DNA from: Membranipora membranacea
Taxonomy: Eukaryota; Bryozoa; Gymnolaemata; Cheilostomatida; Membraniporidae
Assembly (NCBI GenBank): GCA_914767715.1
Contig: OU612072.1
Coordinates: 20,338,001-20,398,000 of the forward strand
Reading direction: 5' to 3'
DNA: 60,000 bases
Part shown: one piece after another, positions 23,381 to 36,960 of the stretch
How the letters are laid out: each line of letters starts with the position of its first letter
Position numbering within the stretch: the first letter of the stretch is position 1
Translations under genes and position numbers: made by a program
Notes under the pieces: generated by a model
What the model saw: only the letters and a program-made list of their open reading frames with translations
Database searches by the model: none
What the model was told of the DNA's origin: nothing

Positions 23381-25805
23381 ATCAAACATGTGAAAAACGC
23401 TTTGCAATTTATTCCACAGCAAAACAAATCCAAAGATTGCATGGGTCAATATTAGTTATAGCCAATACTACCAAGAATAATTCTTAGGACTATTTATACC
23501 CTCTACACTTAGTTCATTTAAGGTTATGATACCAGCGTTGTCCGATTTTGACATTTTATATATCGTTGGAAAGCAAATCGAACACTGATTCTGAAAATAT
23601 TGGTTTCGGCATGACGTTATGTCATGGCGTTGTGCTATTTTGATAAAAGGCAGGATAATCGTCTTTTAGGACGATGTGGTGCAGATACTATGTTTCATAT
23701 CATACTTTCAACTGCATAATCTTTACAAGAAGCCTCTGAAGCACCCATGAGGGGCAAATTCTGGATCCTGTGGCATTAAACACCAGAGGAAAATCCATCT
23801 TTTTATCATTGGTTATTAGCCTATTTAGGTTGCTTTGGTTAAACGAATGAGGATCCGATGTGATACATGCCACACACAGAAAAGACAGGTTATTTACTTC
23901 GGGAAGACCTTATGCTACATGTCATGACTAATGAAAGACATTGGTATCAATAATATTAGGAGTTGCCCTCTCTGTGAGAATGCTCATGTTTTCCATGACG
24001 CAAAACATCCTGTCAAAAGGACCATTACTTAGGCCAGACAATTTTTTTTTAAATTCCTCACATACAAAGCTGCATTGATGAAGCATAGTTCAAACAGAAC
24101 ATGCCAACAAAATATGTCACTGCATATCAGTTTTCCCACACAGAACTTAAAAGGTACCAGTAGATTTAAAAATGCTTAACCCTTTGGGTAAACACACAGA
24201 TTATCGTAATGAGCTAGCAGCAGTTTATCAAGAGCTGAGCCAGATACAACCACTGTATGTTGTGTCTGGCTCAGCTCTTGTAGTTGACCAAGTAGCAGCG
24301 GAAAATCAATGAAACATGGTTGCAAATACCGGATAATAAGGGCGCAAGAGATTTTTTTGCAAAGCAATCTCATTTTTGGCATAGTTACTCTGTACTATGA
24401 TGAGCTTGGAAGCAGAGTTTGGTGAAATAATTTGATGAAAATATACAAATGGAATTTGGTCAACCATCTAGTATTTTTCAGAAAAGGTTGAAACTTCCTG
24501 CCCCCTCACTCTTCTGTCAAAGAATGATCATGATTGTACTTTCACCAAAACAACCATCATTGTAAACATATACATTCGCAAAATTAAAAACTTATCACAT
24601 TTTTTATCAGCAGCAAAAGACAGGAAGTTAGGTCAGCTTACGATGACATCCTGTCTCTCTAATTCCACAAGTGTGTCATGATGACTTGTTACAAGTGCAA
24701 TGGAATGTGTGTGTAGGATTAACTGCCAGCGACAATTAATTCGATAATTAAAAATTTTGACAAGGAATATTGAGGTAATTAAGTCATTATGCCTGTTAAA
24801 GGCTAACCTCCCTGCTTGTGGCACACAAGCTGACCGCTTAAAATGTATTACTGTAAACGTTGTTGTCTTGTCACTAGCCTAACATTTAAATACTATCTGT
24901 ACTAGTGCCAACACCTGCTAGGGAACTACCATCCAAGAGTGAGAGAGAAAAATGCCACAATTGCTTCCTGTACACCATATAACTGAGATGGCTGGGAATG
25001 ATAAAGTTTAACATCAAGAGCTCCTTTGTAGACAGGTAATGAATGCATACCAGGTTTACAATAGATTTACCTTTGCCTCTCTCTACCCACATACCATAGC
25101 ATTCAGAGCTAGATCGTTGCTCAGAGCCATTCAATCTCAAAAATCCAAAGGAGTGTAGATTAAGACTATGCCAATAATCAGTATTAATACTGCATGCTTT
25201 GACACCAAGTATGTTTTCTAGCATCAGTCAGCATATTTTCGGTAGTTCTGTGGAGAATATGGCCTCATTCGCATATCACTTTTCTCCACTTAGGCATGTA
25301 GGGCGATTAATACAAGTAGATCCTCGCTCAACTTGTGAGCGATGTTGTACTTTTTTATTAGTAGCAAAGTTTTGTGATAATTCTGCTAGCATAATTTAGC
25401 TGATGTATTCTATTTATGCAGTTGCTGCCTTCATTCTCAGATTGCACAAGATATAGCTTAGGGTAGGCCTACAGTACAACACAGAAGAGTTGAACATAGG
25501 TATTTTGTCGGCTCATCATACTCAATACTAAGAGTTTTCTGTGCTTACAAAGATTGTGAGGAGGACAATTCGAATGGAATGCTTTCATTGTAGCAGCTAA
25601 CTTGCCTGGTCATCTAAATACAAAGTCATTGAATACAATGTCAATCCAATTATATAATATTGACTATAACTGGGCTAGAACTGTAAAGGATTATACTATA
25701 ACAATACAATAGCAATAATGAATGTAGTTTATTTGGCAGGTAGGGTTAATTATACAATAATGTTGCTGGTTGGGTAATGATATATGGGGCATGAAACTCA
25801 GTGTA
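23381..25805. other. intergenic DNA, no gene recognised
   Basis: AT-rich sequence with only short frames, the longest a 112-codon - strand frame at 24886-25224 that matches nothing I know. It contains the 52-bp palindrome listed separately and one copy of the dispersed GGAGTTGCCCTCTCT motif at 23959. Confidence 0.4.
24229..24280. repeat. 52-bp palindrome
   Basis: The arms CAAGAGCTGAGCCAGATAC and GTGTCTGGCTCAGCTCTTG pair over 22 bp with one mismatch around an 8-base loop. It stands alone, so a small foldback insertion is the simplest reading. Confidence 0.8.
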
Positions 25806-27490
25806 TGTCCTGAAAATCTTAGGTCTGTAGCTCAATAATTGCTTATTATGCCAGCTACAAAAGAAGCTTTCTCTAAAGCATCACAAATCAGTAAAATAAT
25901 GTGTAGGCACATTTTCTTTTTAGCAGCAGCATGGCTTCGAATGGTCTGACACCACAAATTTTTATATCATTGGATTGCTCATCTTCTGAGGAACACAGTG
26001 GTTACTTTCTTTAGTAAACAAGGAAAATATCTATTAACATATCGAAGCTTTATGGAAAAGAGTTAAAAAATGATATAAATTGCTGCCCTGCTGCCGGCTT
26101 ATGTATGCAATTATTCCACTTTAATGGGTTCAAAGAAATTCACAGTTTGTGAGTGTGTCCTGAAAATTTGAGGTCTGTAGCTCAATAATTGCTTATGCCA
26201 GCTACAAAAGAAGCTTTCTCTAAAGCATCACAAATCAGTAAAATAATGTGTAGGCACATTTTCTTTTGAGCAGTAGCATGGCTTCGAATGGTCTGACACC
26301 ACAAATTTTTATATCATTGGATTGCTCATCTTCTGAGGAACACAGTGGTTATTTTCTTTAGTAAACAAGGAAAATATCTACCAACATATCGAAAGCTTTA
26401 TGGAAAACAGTTAAAAAATTATATTAATTGCTGCCCTGCTGCCGGCTTATGTATGAAATTATTCCACTTTCATGGGGGGCAAAGAAATACACAGTTTGTG
26501 AGTGTGTCCTGAAAATCTGAGGTCTGTAGCTCAATATTTTCTTATGCCAGCTACAAAAGAAGCTTTTTCTAAAGCATCACAAATCAGTAAAACAATGTGT
26601 AGCCAAATTATCTTTTGAGCAGCAGCATAACTTCTAAAGGTCTGACAGCACAAATTTTTATACCATTGGATTCCTCATCTCCCGAGGAACATAGTGTTAA
26701 TTTTTTTAGTAAAACAGGAAAACATCTTCCAATATTTCGAGAGCTTTAGTGAAAACAGTTTGAAAATGATAAAATTGCTGCCCTGCTGCCGGCATATGTA
26801 TGCAACTACTCCATTTTCATGGCGGGCATTTTTTGAGTATGATCTGAAAATCTGAGGTCTGTAGCTCAACAACTTATTTTGTTTGCAACAAAAAAGGATT
26901 CCTCTTTACAATCATTATGATTTCTTGCCATATTGAGAGTTCAAAAAATTTGGCACCAACTCGAACCCAGAGCTCTGTGTTGACGAAATAGAGAATTATC
27001 CACTGAGCTACACAGATATGTTGTATCAAAATAAGAGTGTCTGCCTTAAATTCAGTGGAGCATGAATTCTGTATTACAATAATTACATTACATTACTGAT
27101 GATGAATACACACACAATCAGCATATTTGTGCACAACTAAATCATCGCAAATCAACAAAATAATGTAGAAGCACATTTTCTTTTGAGCAGCAGCATGGCT
27201 TCAAATGGTCTGACACCACAAATTTTTATATCATTGGATTGCTCATCTTCTGAGGAACATAGTGGTTATTTTCTTTAGTAAGCAAAGAAAATATCTACCA
27301 ACATATCGAAAGCTTTACGGAAAACGGTTAAAAAATGATATAAATTGCTGCCCTGCTGCCGGCTTATGTATGCAATTATTCCACTTTCATGGGGGGGGCA
27401 AAGAAATACGCAGTTTGTGAGTGTGTCCTGAAAATTTGAGGTCTATAGCTTGATAACTTTTTATGCCAGCCACAAAAGAAGTTTTTCGCT
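25806..27490. repeat. ~350-bp tandem array, five units
   Basis: Units begin with TGTCCTGAAAATyTkAGGTC near 25806, 26156, 26505, 26841 and 27424. The last is partial and the fourth is interrupted by a tRNA-derived insertion. Each includes GGTCTGTAGCTCAATAATT and, about 100 bp on, CATGGCTTCGAATGGTCTGA, then the conserved run GCTGCCCTGCTGCCGGC. Neighbouring units are about 85-95 % alike by eye. No shared open frame. Confidence 0.9.
26951..27018 (-). mobile_element. tRNA-derived sequence inserted in the tandem array
   Basis: On the - strand, TGTGTAGCTCAGTGGATAAT holds a good A box and CTGGGTTCGAGTTGG a near-perfect B box, about 40 bp apart as in a tRNA. The flanks do not make a full acceptor stem. 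With flanking unique DNA (about 26890-27135) it splits the fourth array unit, so it is a SINE head or tRNA pseudogene. Confidence 0.6.
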
Positions 27491-28363
27491 TTATAATTTA
27501 TATGAATTTTGGCCTTTTCGAGATGTGGAGATAACTCGGGTTCACAAAATTACCTTATATGCCCTGAGCAGAATTACGCGCAACAGAAAGCTCAAAAACA
27601 CCTTAAAAAGCCCCTAAAATTGGCTTTTTTTTGGCATGCCTATGATGTCGGGAGGCCCAGGTTAAATATTCATGGCCATCTGAACTTTTTCAAAATTATT
27701 CATCGCGGAAGCCGTAAGCAACGATTAGAAATGAGTGTGGACATTCGAAGCAAAAAATCAATCCATGGAAATGGATGAAATGAACTGTCCGAGTGTTATC
27801 ATCAATCGGCTGGTCCGTTGCGCTCATTGAAAATTTCAAGTTTGATCAAAGGTACGCTAAGTTTGTGTCAATATAGAACTTTCAAAAATGATTTAAAATA
27901 AAAATAAATGGATAGCTGCGCAGCTCTACCTTTGTTTTATTAATATGTTTTGAGAGGAGTGGAGACAATACCCGGACGTAATCAGGATATATATGACTAA
28001 CTCTGCCGGTGTGGTAAAGTACAGAAATGAAACAGGAACAATTGCAGTGTGCTTGGCTCAGATTTCTTATTAACGGCTCTAAAGTGCAGTATGTTAAATT
28101 GAGATGCAATTTATTTATTTTTGGATGTCGACCCCTCTTGGTGGGAAAGTGGCCCGCATTTCTCCCTAGTATTGACCAGGATACAAAGTTAAATCAGGAA
28201 ATATCAGACCAGGATGTTACTTTGACTCCTTCTCATTATATAATACTGAGATAGAGGTGATGTTGTATTAACCAGACTTATTTTGATATACGCTGACAGA
28301 ATTGCTGAATTTGACCGATCTGACTGTTATCGTATTTAATAATTTTTTTATTTTTTTGTACAG
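27491..28363. other. intergenic or intronic DNA
   Basis: A + strand frame at 28027-28254 (ending PSHYIILR) could be an exon because its second half is less AT-rich and compositionally protein-like, but it lacks a clear acceptor. Nothing else stands out. Confidence 0.3.
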
Positions 28364-28496
28364 TGGGCATCTAAAAAACAATTTTGCACACACTTACCCA
28401 AATTCACAGTCTATTGGCGATGTCTTGGAAATTGTCCCTCTTGAATCAATAAAATATCGGCATGGCGAGCTTAATAATATCCTCAGACAGCGATGA
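28364..28496 (+). CDS. possible terminal exon, unknown protein
   Basis: After a strong polypyrimidine tract and GTACAG the frame reads SGHLKNNFAHTYPNSQSIGD, then about 25 polar residues ending NNILRQR and a TGA. It looks like the intracellular end of a protein. No upstream exon could be attached, and the strand choice rests on the splice acceptor only. Confidence 0.3.
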
Positions 28497-29689
28497 TAAA
28501 CTCTCACCGAAGTAAACCAAAGGATGCCCCTGGCTCTAGGACATTCGGATTATGCAGCTGGCTTCTAATGAAATATGCATTGTTGGAGGATGACGAATTT
28601 GGCCACACCCATAGTCATTCCTGAATCGGTACTTGCTCACCACTGCCTTGGCTAGGTCTTTGCAGAACAGGACTCAACTTACCGAAGGCCAACTATATGT
28701 TTGCAATGAAAATATCCCTTCCTTATGAATTAACACAATATACTGAGTTCCGTTAGGTTGGGGTACATGGATCAGCTCGCAGACTATCGGGCCCGGCAAT
28801 CATTCTCAATAGCAGATTAATCTCTCTGTGTTTTAAGCTTGTATGGTCTCAGGCCGGGGGGGGGTCACCCTTCCACCCTCCGTTATCCGCCTGTTGTAAA
28901 TACAAACTTTTGCATCTGCAGTGCAAATAAAATAGAGCATTTCAATCCTAGATGCTTTGTTTGACAGAAACTACTTAATTTTACTCAACAGCAGCAATAT
29001 GATGACGGCATACTTTCTTTCTGGCAGCTCTAAACATATCATATACAATGGTTAATTGTTACATAGCAGGTTATATATATTTATATATATATATGTATTA
29101 TATATATCACCTTGTTGTATATTAACGTAGTCAGCAATGCGGTCTGTTGGGTATTGTCTAGCTGTAGTGTCAATCCAGTGTAGTATTAGTAGATATACAG
29201 TTAGTACTGTTCTTCTTCCTCGTCGGAAATCAGTCCTATTATGAAATACCTAATATCTATACCATAATAAAACACCTGTGTGGCCCAGTCAAATGCATTA
29301 AGACAAAACACCTAACACAGGAATGCCATGCCAACTCTACCTGTGACAGGGGTGTATTGCAAATATCCCGGATTCCCAGATGATCTTTGATTGAAGCGTC
29401 GCCTGAAATAGAGATGTCACTCCTCCATCAATTTTAACTATTGTTCCAGTTTTTTTTTATATAATCAATCTAATTTCACTCACATTTCTTATCATTGGTA
29501 TAAAATTGGCAGACAATGTTACAATACGCCCCTGCCTGGGCTGTTATTACCATTTCCCTTACGACATTAGGAGATGTGTAGAAAATTTTCTAAGCATTCT
29601 ATTCTGTCGAGCCTCAACAATGAAATTAATAATACCAAGTAAAATATGTATAAATCAAACATTTGACTCCTAGTTTTATAAGAACAAAG
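28497..29689. other. intergenic DNA, no gene seen
   Basis: AT-rich, with a TA-rich run near 29069-29108. No exon or repeat family that I can support. Confidence 0.4.
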
Positions 29690-30079
29690 AGGAGGGAGGG
29701 AGGGAGGGAGGGAGGGAGGGAGGGAGGGAGGGAGGGAGGGAGGGAGGGAGGGAGGGAGGGAGGGAGGGAGGGAGGGAGGGAGGGAGGGAGGGAGGGAGGG
29801 AGGGAGGGAGCGAGCGAGCGAACGAGGGAGGGAGCGAGCGAGCGAACGAGGGAGGGAGCGAGCAAGGGAGGGAGGGAGGGAGGGAGGGAAGGAGGGAGGG
29901 AGGGAGGGAGGGAGGGAGGGAGGGAGGGAGGGAGGGAGGGAGGGAGGGAGGGAGGGAGGGAGGGAGGGAGGGAGGGAGGGAGGGAGGGAGGGAGGGAGGG
30001 AGGGAGGGAGGGAGGGAGGGAGGGAGGGAGCGAGGGAGGGAGCGAGGGAGGGAGCGAGGGAGGGAGGGAGCGAGGGAGG
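29690..30079. repeat. ~390-bp (AGGG)n satellite
   Basis: Almost pure AGGG on the + strand, interrupted near 29811-29871 by GAGCGAGCGAACGAGGGAGG-type variants and near 30030-30075 by CGAGGGAGGGAG variants. Open in all frames of both strands only because the repeat lacks stops. Purine-only, G-tract-rich DNA of this length can form triplex or G-quadruplex structures. Confidence 0.97.
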
Positions 30080-31439
30080 TCGCTCATTGACCCACAATGT
30101 GAATACTGTTTTGTTAAAATAGAAATAATCAAGAAGGATCTGGACTAAAAATAGCGATCCTAAAGAAAGTATCTCCAAATATATACTTCTGAACATCTCA
30201 AGAGTCTAATTGATGAGATAAAGAAGCTGGCTACTTTGTAAATACTTCTCTATGGGTTTAATGTAACTGATTAACCAAAAAGACTCTCTATCTAAGAGTT
30301 TTGCCACTTTGTAATAGTTCCTGGTACAGTGTGGACTGTGGGTATTTTTTATGACAACGCTTAGCTCCATATCCTGTAATGCAACAGGAGAGAGTACTGA
30401 TATCCGGCTTTAGAATGCAGTGTTCTCTAATTGGTTACCCACAGTGATATCATGTACTAGATATCACTGCTCCTTTCCTCGCGTAACACAAACACCAAGG
30501 TGTACAATAAATCATTTTTGAGGATAGTTTTCTGGTAAAAAAGCGGTTGATGACTGATATTGTAATACCCTACTGTGATGCTATGAAACCCATGTAGACA
30601 TGTAGACAAAATAAAAAGAGCGGCACCTCTTTGACAGAATATGGTTGATGATAAGCTCAGGACAACCATCTCATAAATATACATATAAGTTGATCTGGGA
30701 GGGAAATTTCAGGGGGATATATGTTAACTGTTTGAGTGAGTAGCTGACGGTTAATCTGTACCAGAATACCACATTATTGCGCATATAAAGCCGAATTGAG
30801 CGATAGAAACCATCACTTCAACTGAAAAGAGCGTACGATTATTTTGAAAGTGAGTTGGGGCGAGGAAATGTACTGCTATTAAATAGAGCATATCACATAT
30901 CAAACTGTACTGACAACCATACATTTCATTAACTTCAGTTATAGAATTAAAACTCGAGTGTATTTTCTCTCTCCAGGTATTTATGATCTCACACCATTCT
31001 TATTCCTGTAAAAGATGTACTTATGTGGACAGCAATTCAATCTTTATTGAATAAAATTCTAATTTTGGTCTTGATGGCTGTGCATTTCAACTCTTCTCAT
31101 TCACACCAGCTGATAACTGTTAAAATATTCAGAAAATATTTATATATTAACCACTTCATTGGCATCAATTGACCATCAGCGAAAAGCATCAACCAATTGT
31201 GTCTTCCTCGGTCTTATGGATATATTGAGGTTATAGGGAGTTGTCCTCTCTGAGGAAAAATGGGTATAACTTCGTCAATCTTTTAAATACTCCAATAGAG
31301 AGAGGACGTTGTTCGTATAAAAAGATGGCATTGTTTGTCACTCACAGCATCTTAAAAAATGCATGGTGAGGTAGAGGTGTGCCTTGAGGAATATGATCCC
31401 TTGGAAAAAATGTTGCAAAGACTTAATAATCATGCCTGA
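30080..31439. other. intergenic DNA, no gene seen
   Basis: AT-rich. It contains a small palindrome (CAGTGATATC...GATATCACTG, 30442-30469) and, at 31236-31306, a foldback-like pair of GGGAGTTGTCCTCTCT and AGAGAGGACGTTGTTC related to the dispersed 'GGAGTTGCCCTCTC' family. Confidence 0.4.
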
Positions 31440-34400
31440 ATCTTGAAATGTACCATTATTAATAAAATCCTGGGTTCACACTTAATCCTTCCTCCCTCTA
31501 TAGGAAGGTTGGGAAATACCCGGGTACAGGTAGTTCGTCAGGGTTTAGGAAAATTAGATAGACTTACATTATTAACACTGCATTGTGGGATACTATATTA
31601 CTATGATATATGGTGTAGGAAGTGGAAATGGTTGTGGTTTACATTTTGTACTGCACCTATGTTGTGCAAACAGCAGGGGCAGTGCAGCGAGGCCTATTAC
31701 CACCAAATTACAATGACTGGCGGCACCGGAAATGAGCTAAGTCTACTCAGATCACTACTTGGTCCGATGTTGGCTTTAACGTGCCTATCAGTATATCTAA
31801 CTCCAATATAATGCTTCATCCTCTACTGTATTAGGAATTGTGTTACATTGTAAAATGCACCGTTCCTATAATTGAATAGCAGTGGATGAACCCTTGTCAC
31901 GCGGCTACATAAGGGCCACAGCAATTTTTTTTCTGGCTGCGCATCAAACCTACAGTTCATGCGGATAAGACCATTAATACACGCCTGATAAGGGTAGAAC
32001 AGTAATAATATGATTCAGGATAAATTTGGAGAATGATTTGATGGGTTTTATGTCTTGCATATGGGATAAAGCATCAAGGTCGAGGGTCTAATACACAATG
32101 ATTAGGAACTTACTTTACCCTGTTTTAGTTGAAGGCCAGTTGGAGAATACCTAGATACAAGCAGTCACTCAGGGTACATTTTAACATCTCTCTTTCTTGA
32201 CTCTACCATTTTTGAATTTTTAACAATGTAACCTGGCAAAGAGTACTTGCAGGATATTTATGATAAGAGGGTCAATTACTTTGCGGCTGGAGTCCTAAAT
32301 ATTGGTGACGTGAGAAGGTCTTATCAATGCCAAGTGTGCAACACGCTTGTTCTACATAGGTTCCAAATATTCACCGCTCATGGCTAGATGCGTCAAACAT
32401 TTGATAAGAAAACCTTTCACTGGATATTTTGAATACTGTTGCACTAGTTTCTATGTAAATATTGCATTGTCATTAATACAGACAAAATGGGGTCTCATGG
32501 TCGATAATTCACCATACATAACCAGATGGCGACGATTTGATAAGAGCACGCAATTCACCTTTCACTGCAAGCAGCCAAATATATAGTTTCTGGAACTGTG
32601 TCTTAGCAGGGGAACCAATCGATACATAACAACAGCACTGTGATGTTATCATAGCCTGCATGCGCCTATGAATATATCACACATTAACCTTACATCTAAC
32701 ACCAATGGTTAGCTACTTGGTCTACTGTTTTATGATTTGAATTACACTATGTGCATTGCTTGTATAATTGAAGGACAGTGGATGAAGCCATATCACGCGG
32801 CCGCACACAAAGTAAACACGTGACAAGGCTGTACAGTCAATGCAGGTAGGAGAATGACATCATGACAGCTAAGGGTAAAATAAAAATCCAGGGCAGTTTT
32901 GGTGAATACATTGATGAGTTACATGTCTTGGATATGTTGTTTAGCTAGAGGGGTCAGGGTCTTGAAATGTGCAATGATTAGGGATTAATAATACCACATA
33001 GGACACAGCTTTTATTTTCGGCTTGAATCTGCCCTCAATGGGAGAATACCTGGAATCAAGCATTCAGGGCTCAGTGTTATCTATTGAGTAAATAGATTCA
33101 AATTTTCAGCTTGAGGTACAGAGAGGAAGCAGTGATATCTAATAGGTCAGGAGCGAGATTGGGAACATCCTATACCCGTCCGAAGTAATTCATCAATCTC
33201 AGGGGTGTATACAACGAGCTCACAGGGACCTCAGCGGCAAATCTCATCCCACCCCTCTTTATTGACTATACGTTATTAGATGTTCAACTTAAGGTCTTAT
33301 CAATGCCCAGCTGACAAGACAGCTCCCCAATAAAATTCACATTTTTTGTTCTACATCAGTTCTAAATAATACATCACCACTCATGGCTAGATGCGTCATA
33401 CATTTGATGAGAGAATCTTTCACTGGTTACTATTGAATATTGCCGACTCTTAGCAATGTAAATATTACAAGGTCAGTAGTACAGACAGAGTCACGGCTCA
33501 TGGTCTCCTGTAAATAAACATATATATAATCTGAAGACGGCTGTTTGCCTCACACAACCGATAAGAGCACCCAATTAACTACTAACCTTGATTTTCCTGA
33601 TTTTAGGGCTGCACCAATACCAAAATCTTATCCAGCTCACACTGTGCAAGTCAATACAAGTTCGTTGAACAATGCTTATAAACTACTGGACGTAAACTCC
33701 AATATCCAAGAATTTGGGAATAAGTCTAAATCAATTTCTTTTCATAATGTAATGCCATAAGAAAAAATATCTATTGCAATGCACAGCCTTAACCTTGGGG
33801 AAAAATGGCATATAATTCACTGCGTAAGATAAAACTCAGAGAAGCAAAGCTATTGGTATGTAATATCATGGATTACAGTGATGAACCAATGGCATCCAGT
33901 AGACATGAACTGATAGCACAGCCCCTCCCTCCTATGAAGTTAACCATCATTCACAGAGGTGTAAACAATGAGCTCACTCTAACTTCAGCAGCGTGTGTCA
34001 TCCGACCTCTCTTTCTTGACTATACCTTATTTGAATTTCTAACTAGATATTCTGGTAAAATTGTTTGCATCATCTTTGTGATAAGAGTGTTGAATTCATA
34101 TTTCGCTGCGGGAGATCTAAACATTGTTGATGTGAGAAGGTCTTATCTATGTTAAGTTCAAGCGGCAGTGAAATAGGAAAAGTCACACTTTCTCTTCTAC
34201 ATAAATTCTAAATATTTAACCACTTACATGCAGTGTACATGCATCTGACATCTGATAAGCTCAGATAAGCTCACCAAGTGGGCCTTTCACTTGTTGTTAT
34301 GGAATACTATTGACGTAAGTTTCTCTTATCAATGTTATTATTGCAAGGTCAGAAATAAAGACAACGTCCCATCGCATGGTCAATAATTCTATATATATAA

Positions 34401-34603
34401 CAAAATGGCTTGCATCACACATCTGATAAGAGCACAGTATATTAACTACGCTTTGCTAGTCGCTGAAAACAGTTGATGTGACTATCTTTTTATAGGGGCA
34501 ATTAATAGTACATGGAAGAAGCACACACTATCCTTCGTCTAACCACCAATTATGACTAACTCAGTTCATCAAAGTCAATTTGGGCAAATCTTAGGCTAAG
34601 AAG

Positions 34604-35851
34604 TTGTCTTCTCTTATTGTTGAAATTTGGCGGCTCATTTGCAGTATAGAGTTATCTATCTATGTAAAACATTTTAGTTTCAAGCATGTGGATAGACTGC
34701 TTCACAGAGTAAAGGGATTCAGAGTAATTTTTTTAACAATAGTCAAGGAAAGAGTTTTTTACTCCTTGGTCAAGGTACCTGCAAGCTTTGTGTCGAGGGG
34801 AAAGTTATGGGAAGCTTGATGCCAAAAACTCCTTTCATCTATTTTTCACAATTATCTGGTTCTGGAGAATGAGCTGAATTCAAAGTTTTTAATTACAGTA
34901 AAAAATAGAATATGCAGGTTCTCCCGTAAAAAAATTATCTTTTTACAGCCTTACTCCACAATTAGATTTGATGTTTTATGCTTAAATTACACCTCACTAT
35001 CCTAGCTAAATTGATACGGTGGGTATAGCTAGGAAGGCAGTATTGTGGCAGTTTTTACAATAGGTTTAACTATTACAATCCTTAAATGATGCTGCCACAA
35101 TGTACCCTTGGTCTGTGCAATCATTGACCCTTAAATTTATCGAACGGGCCTCATATCAAATGAATCTGCGGTCCATCGTCTACTGGGCTTTGGTTGGCAC
35201 CCAGGTGTCCTCCGACCCGCCTGCAAACAGAGAGCAACCTGGCGCAGATATTGTGGCCTGGCCACTAAGGCAACGAATTTCGCCGCCTATGCTCCGGGAT
35301 GTGGCTTGTGACAAGATATCTGAGTTAAATCAACTTTCAATTTTAATCAGTCTTGAGACACAAAGGTTATCCTTAGGTTTTGATATTCTAATATTACATT
35401 GCCTTTAAATCCTTTGGAAAAGATAAACCAGGCACAACAGTAACAAATTATTTCCCTGTAATGAAACACAGAGACTGCATACAACTGGTTGTTTACAAAT
35501 AAGATTTTCTTGAGGAATTAGAAAATTTACTCTGAGAAAACCATGTCTGTAGTTGCTCTAACTTCATCCAGCTTGTATTTGGATCATTTCAATGCACCGT
35601 GTGGAGAATTGCTTCCAATTTTGTTTGGAGGCCATCTCAGTTTTTTTTTTATATTGAGGCAGCCCGCCTGTTTGGCTAACCGAATCCTCAAAAGTAACAA
35701 CATAATAATTTGCTGCAGTATAGATGCAGCCCCAGGGCACCCTCTACTTGATTGTGCAATAACTCCCGGAAGAAGGTTTACCCGGCTAGCCAAGAGTGAA
35801 GTGAACGCAAGCGTGTATAACTTTTTAGAAGAATGGAACATGTTTTGTTGA
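34604..35851 (+). other. three short open frames inside the array region
   Basis: Frames of 71, 102 and 102 codons at 34604-34819, 35100-35408 and 35543-35851. The stretch 35130-35310 is clearly GC-richer than its surroundings and could hold an exon on either strand. I recognise no domain and see no consistent splice chain. Confidence 0.2.
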
Positions 35852-36262
35852 GTAAAGAGAGTGTTGATAATTGAATGTCGACAAGGTGTCATAGTCGATT
35901 GCAAAAATGTAAATATATGAGTTGCCAGCCACTAGAGCCTATTGATTCAACATAATATGTTATGATATTTTAGATGCAATAAAATTGGTATAAAAAAAGG
36001 GGCACTCAATATGGGCTAAGTTTTTGTATCAGAACTGGGGTTTCAGGCTTGGAATACACATTTCAATGCGGAAATACTAAATATATTTGGCATGAGAGGG
36101 TCTTATTAATGCTAAGCTCAAGAAACAGTTCCCTAATAGAAGTCATACTTCTTGTTCTACCTAGGTTCTAAGTATGTTACCACTTATGGCTAGATGCTTC
36201 TAACATTTGAAACCATAAACTGGTTTTTATTGAATATTGATGACGCAAGTTTCACTTGTCAA

Positions 36263-36395
36263 TGTAAATTTTGCAAGGTCAGTAATACGGGCAATGTCAC
36301 GTCTCACGGTCTCCCGTGATTAAACATATTATCTTTAATCACAGGAGACCGTGAGACGTGACATTGCCTGTTTTACTGACCTTGCAATATTTACA
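36263..36395. repeat. 133-bp near-perfect palindrome
   Basis: Arms of about 60 bp, including CACGTCTCACGGTCTCC and GGAGACCGTGAGACGTG, with only a few mismatches around a ~10-base centre (36325-36335). One arm is a normal segment of the surrounding array (the 'GCAAGGTCAGTAATAC...' block); the other is an inverted copy of it. Confidence 0.88.
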
Positions 36396-36960
36396 TAATA
36401 TATAACCAGATGGCCGCTGGCGTCACACAACTGATAAGAGCACCAATTTAACCACTAACTGCTTGTGGCTGAATATAGTTAATGTGACTGTCTCTTATCA
36501 GTGTAGTTTACATCACACAGCAACATACACTTGAGGGTTACTAACAAAGCCTGCATGAGCCTGTGAAAATATTACACACTTCTCTTATCTAACCTCTAAA
36601 TATGACTCAGCTACTTTCTCTACTGGATCTTGATTTAAATTTTTTGTGCGATTACAAGGCAGTGAATATTACAGGATAGCATCGACATTCTCTGACATAT
36701 TGCGGAGTATAAAATACGATTAAATCTAGAATAGATATTTTGAGAATTAAGTGTCTGGTTGTGAAAATGTGCTAAGGATTGTGGTTTAGCACAGCTGCAG
36801 CATTCAGCCCCACCTTTGTTTTTAAGCAGGTTGGGGAGCACCTGGGTTCAAGCAGTCATCCAGGGGTTCTGGAAAATTGATAAGGAAAGCATCCAGGTTG
36901 CATTGTGGGATACCATAAGGCAACATAACTTCATATAATGCCTAAGGAAGTACCAGTTAT

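Larger units (their letters stand above)
31440..36960. repeat. degenerate segmental array with TGATAAG/CTTATCA motifs
   Basis: At least four diverged copies of a ~0.9-1 kb segment. Diagnostic blocks recur in order: GTTCTACATAGGTTC with ATGGCTAGATGCGTC and TTGATAAGA (32340, 33350, 36155); a TGTAAATATTGCAAGGTCAG block (32453, 33460, 36263); CTGATAAGAGCAC (32541, 33561, 34427, 36430); CCTGCATGCGCCTATGAA-type (32655, 36549); and TGCATTGTGGGATAC (31580, 36899). The copies are non-coding and differ by many indels. WGATAR-type motifs are the best conserved parts. Confidence 0.75.

Noticed and set aside
26951-27018. Functional tRNA gene
   Set aside because: The A and B boxes are good, but no complete acceptor stem or normal anticodon arm could be drawn. 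It splits a tandem repeat unit as an insertion would.
27509-27778. 89-codon + strand gene after the tandem array
   Set aside because: It starts at TTG inside low-complexity AT-rich sequence, has no domain, and no splice context supports it.
29567-30196. Long Pro/Ser/Leu or Arg/Glu/Gly repeat proteins (also at 45531-45888)
   Set aside because: Pure translation of the AGGG tetranucleotide array, open in all frames because the repeat lacks stop codons.
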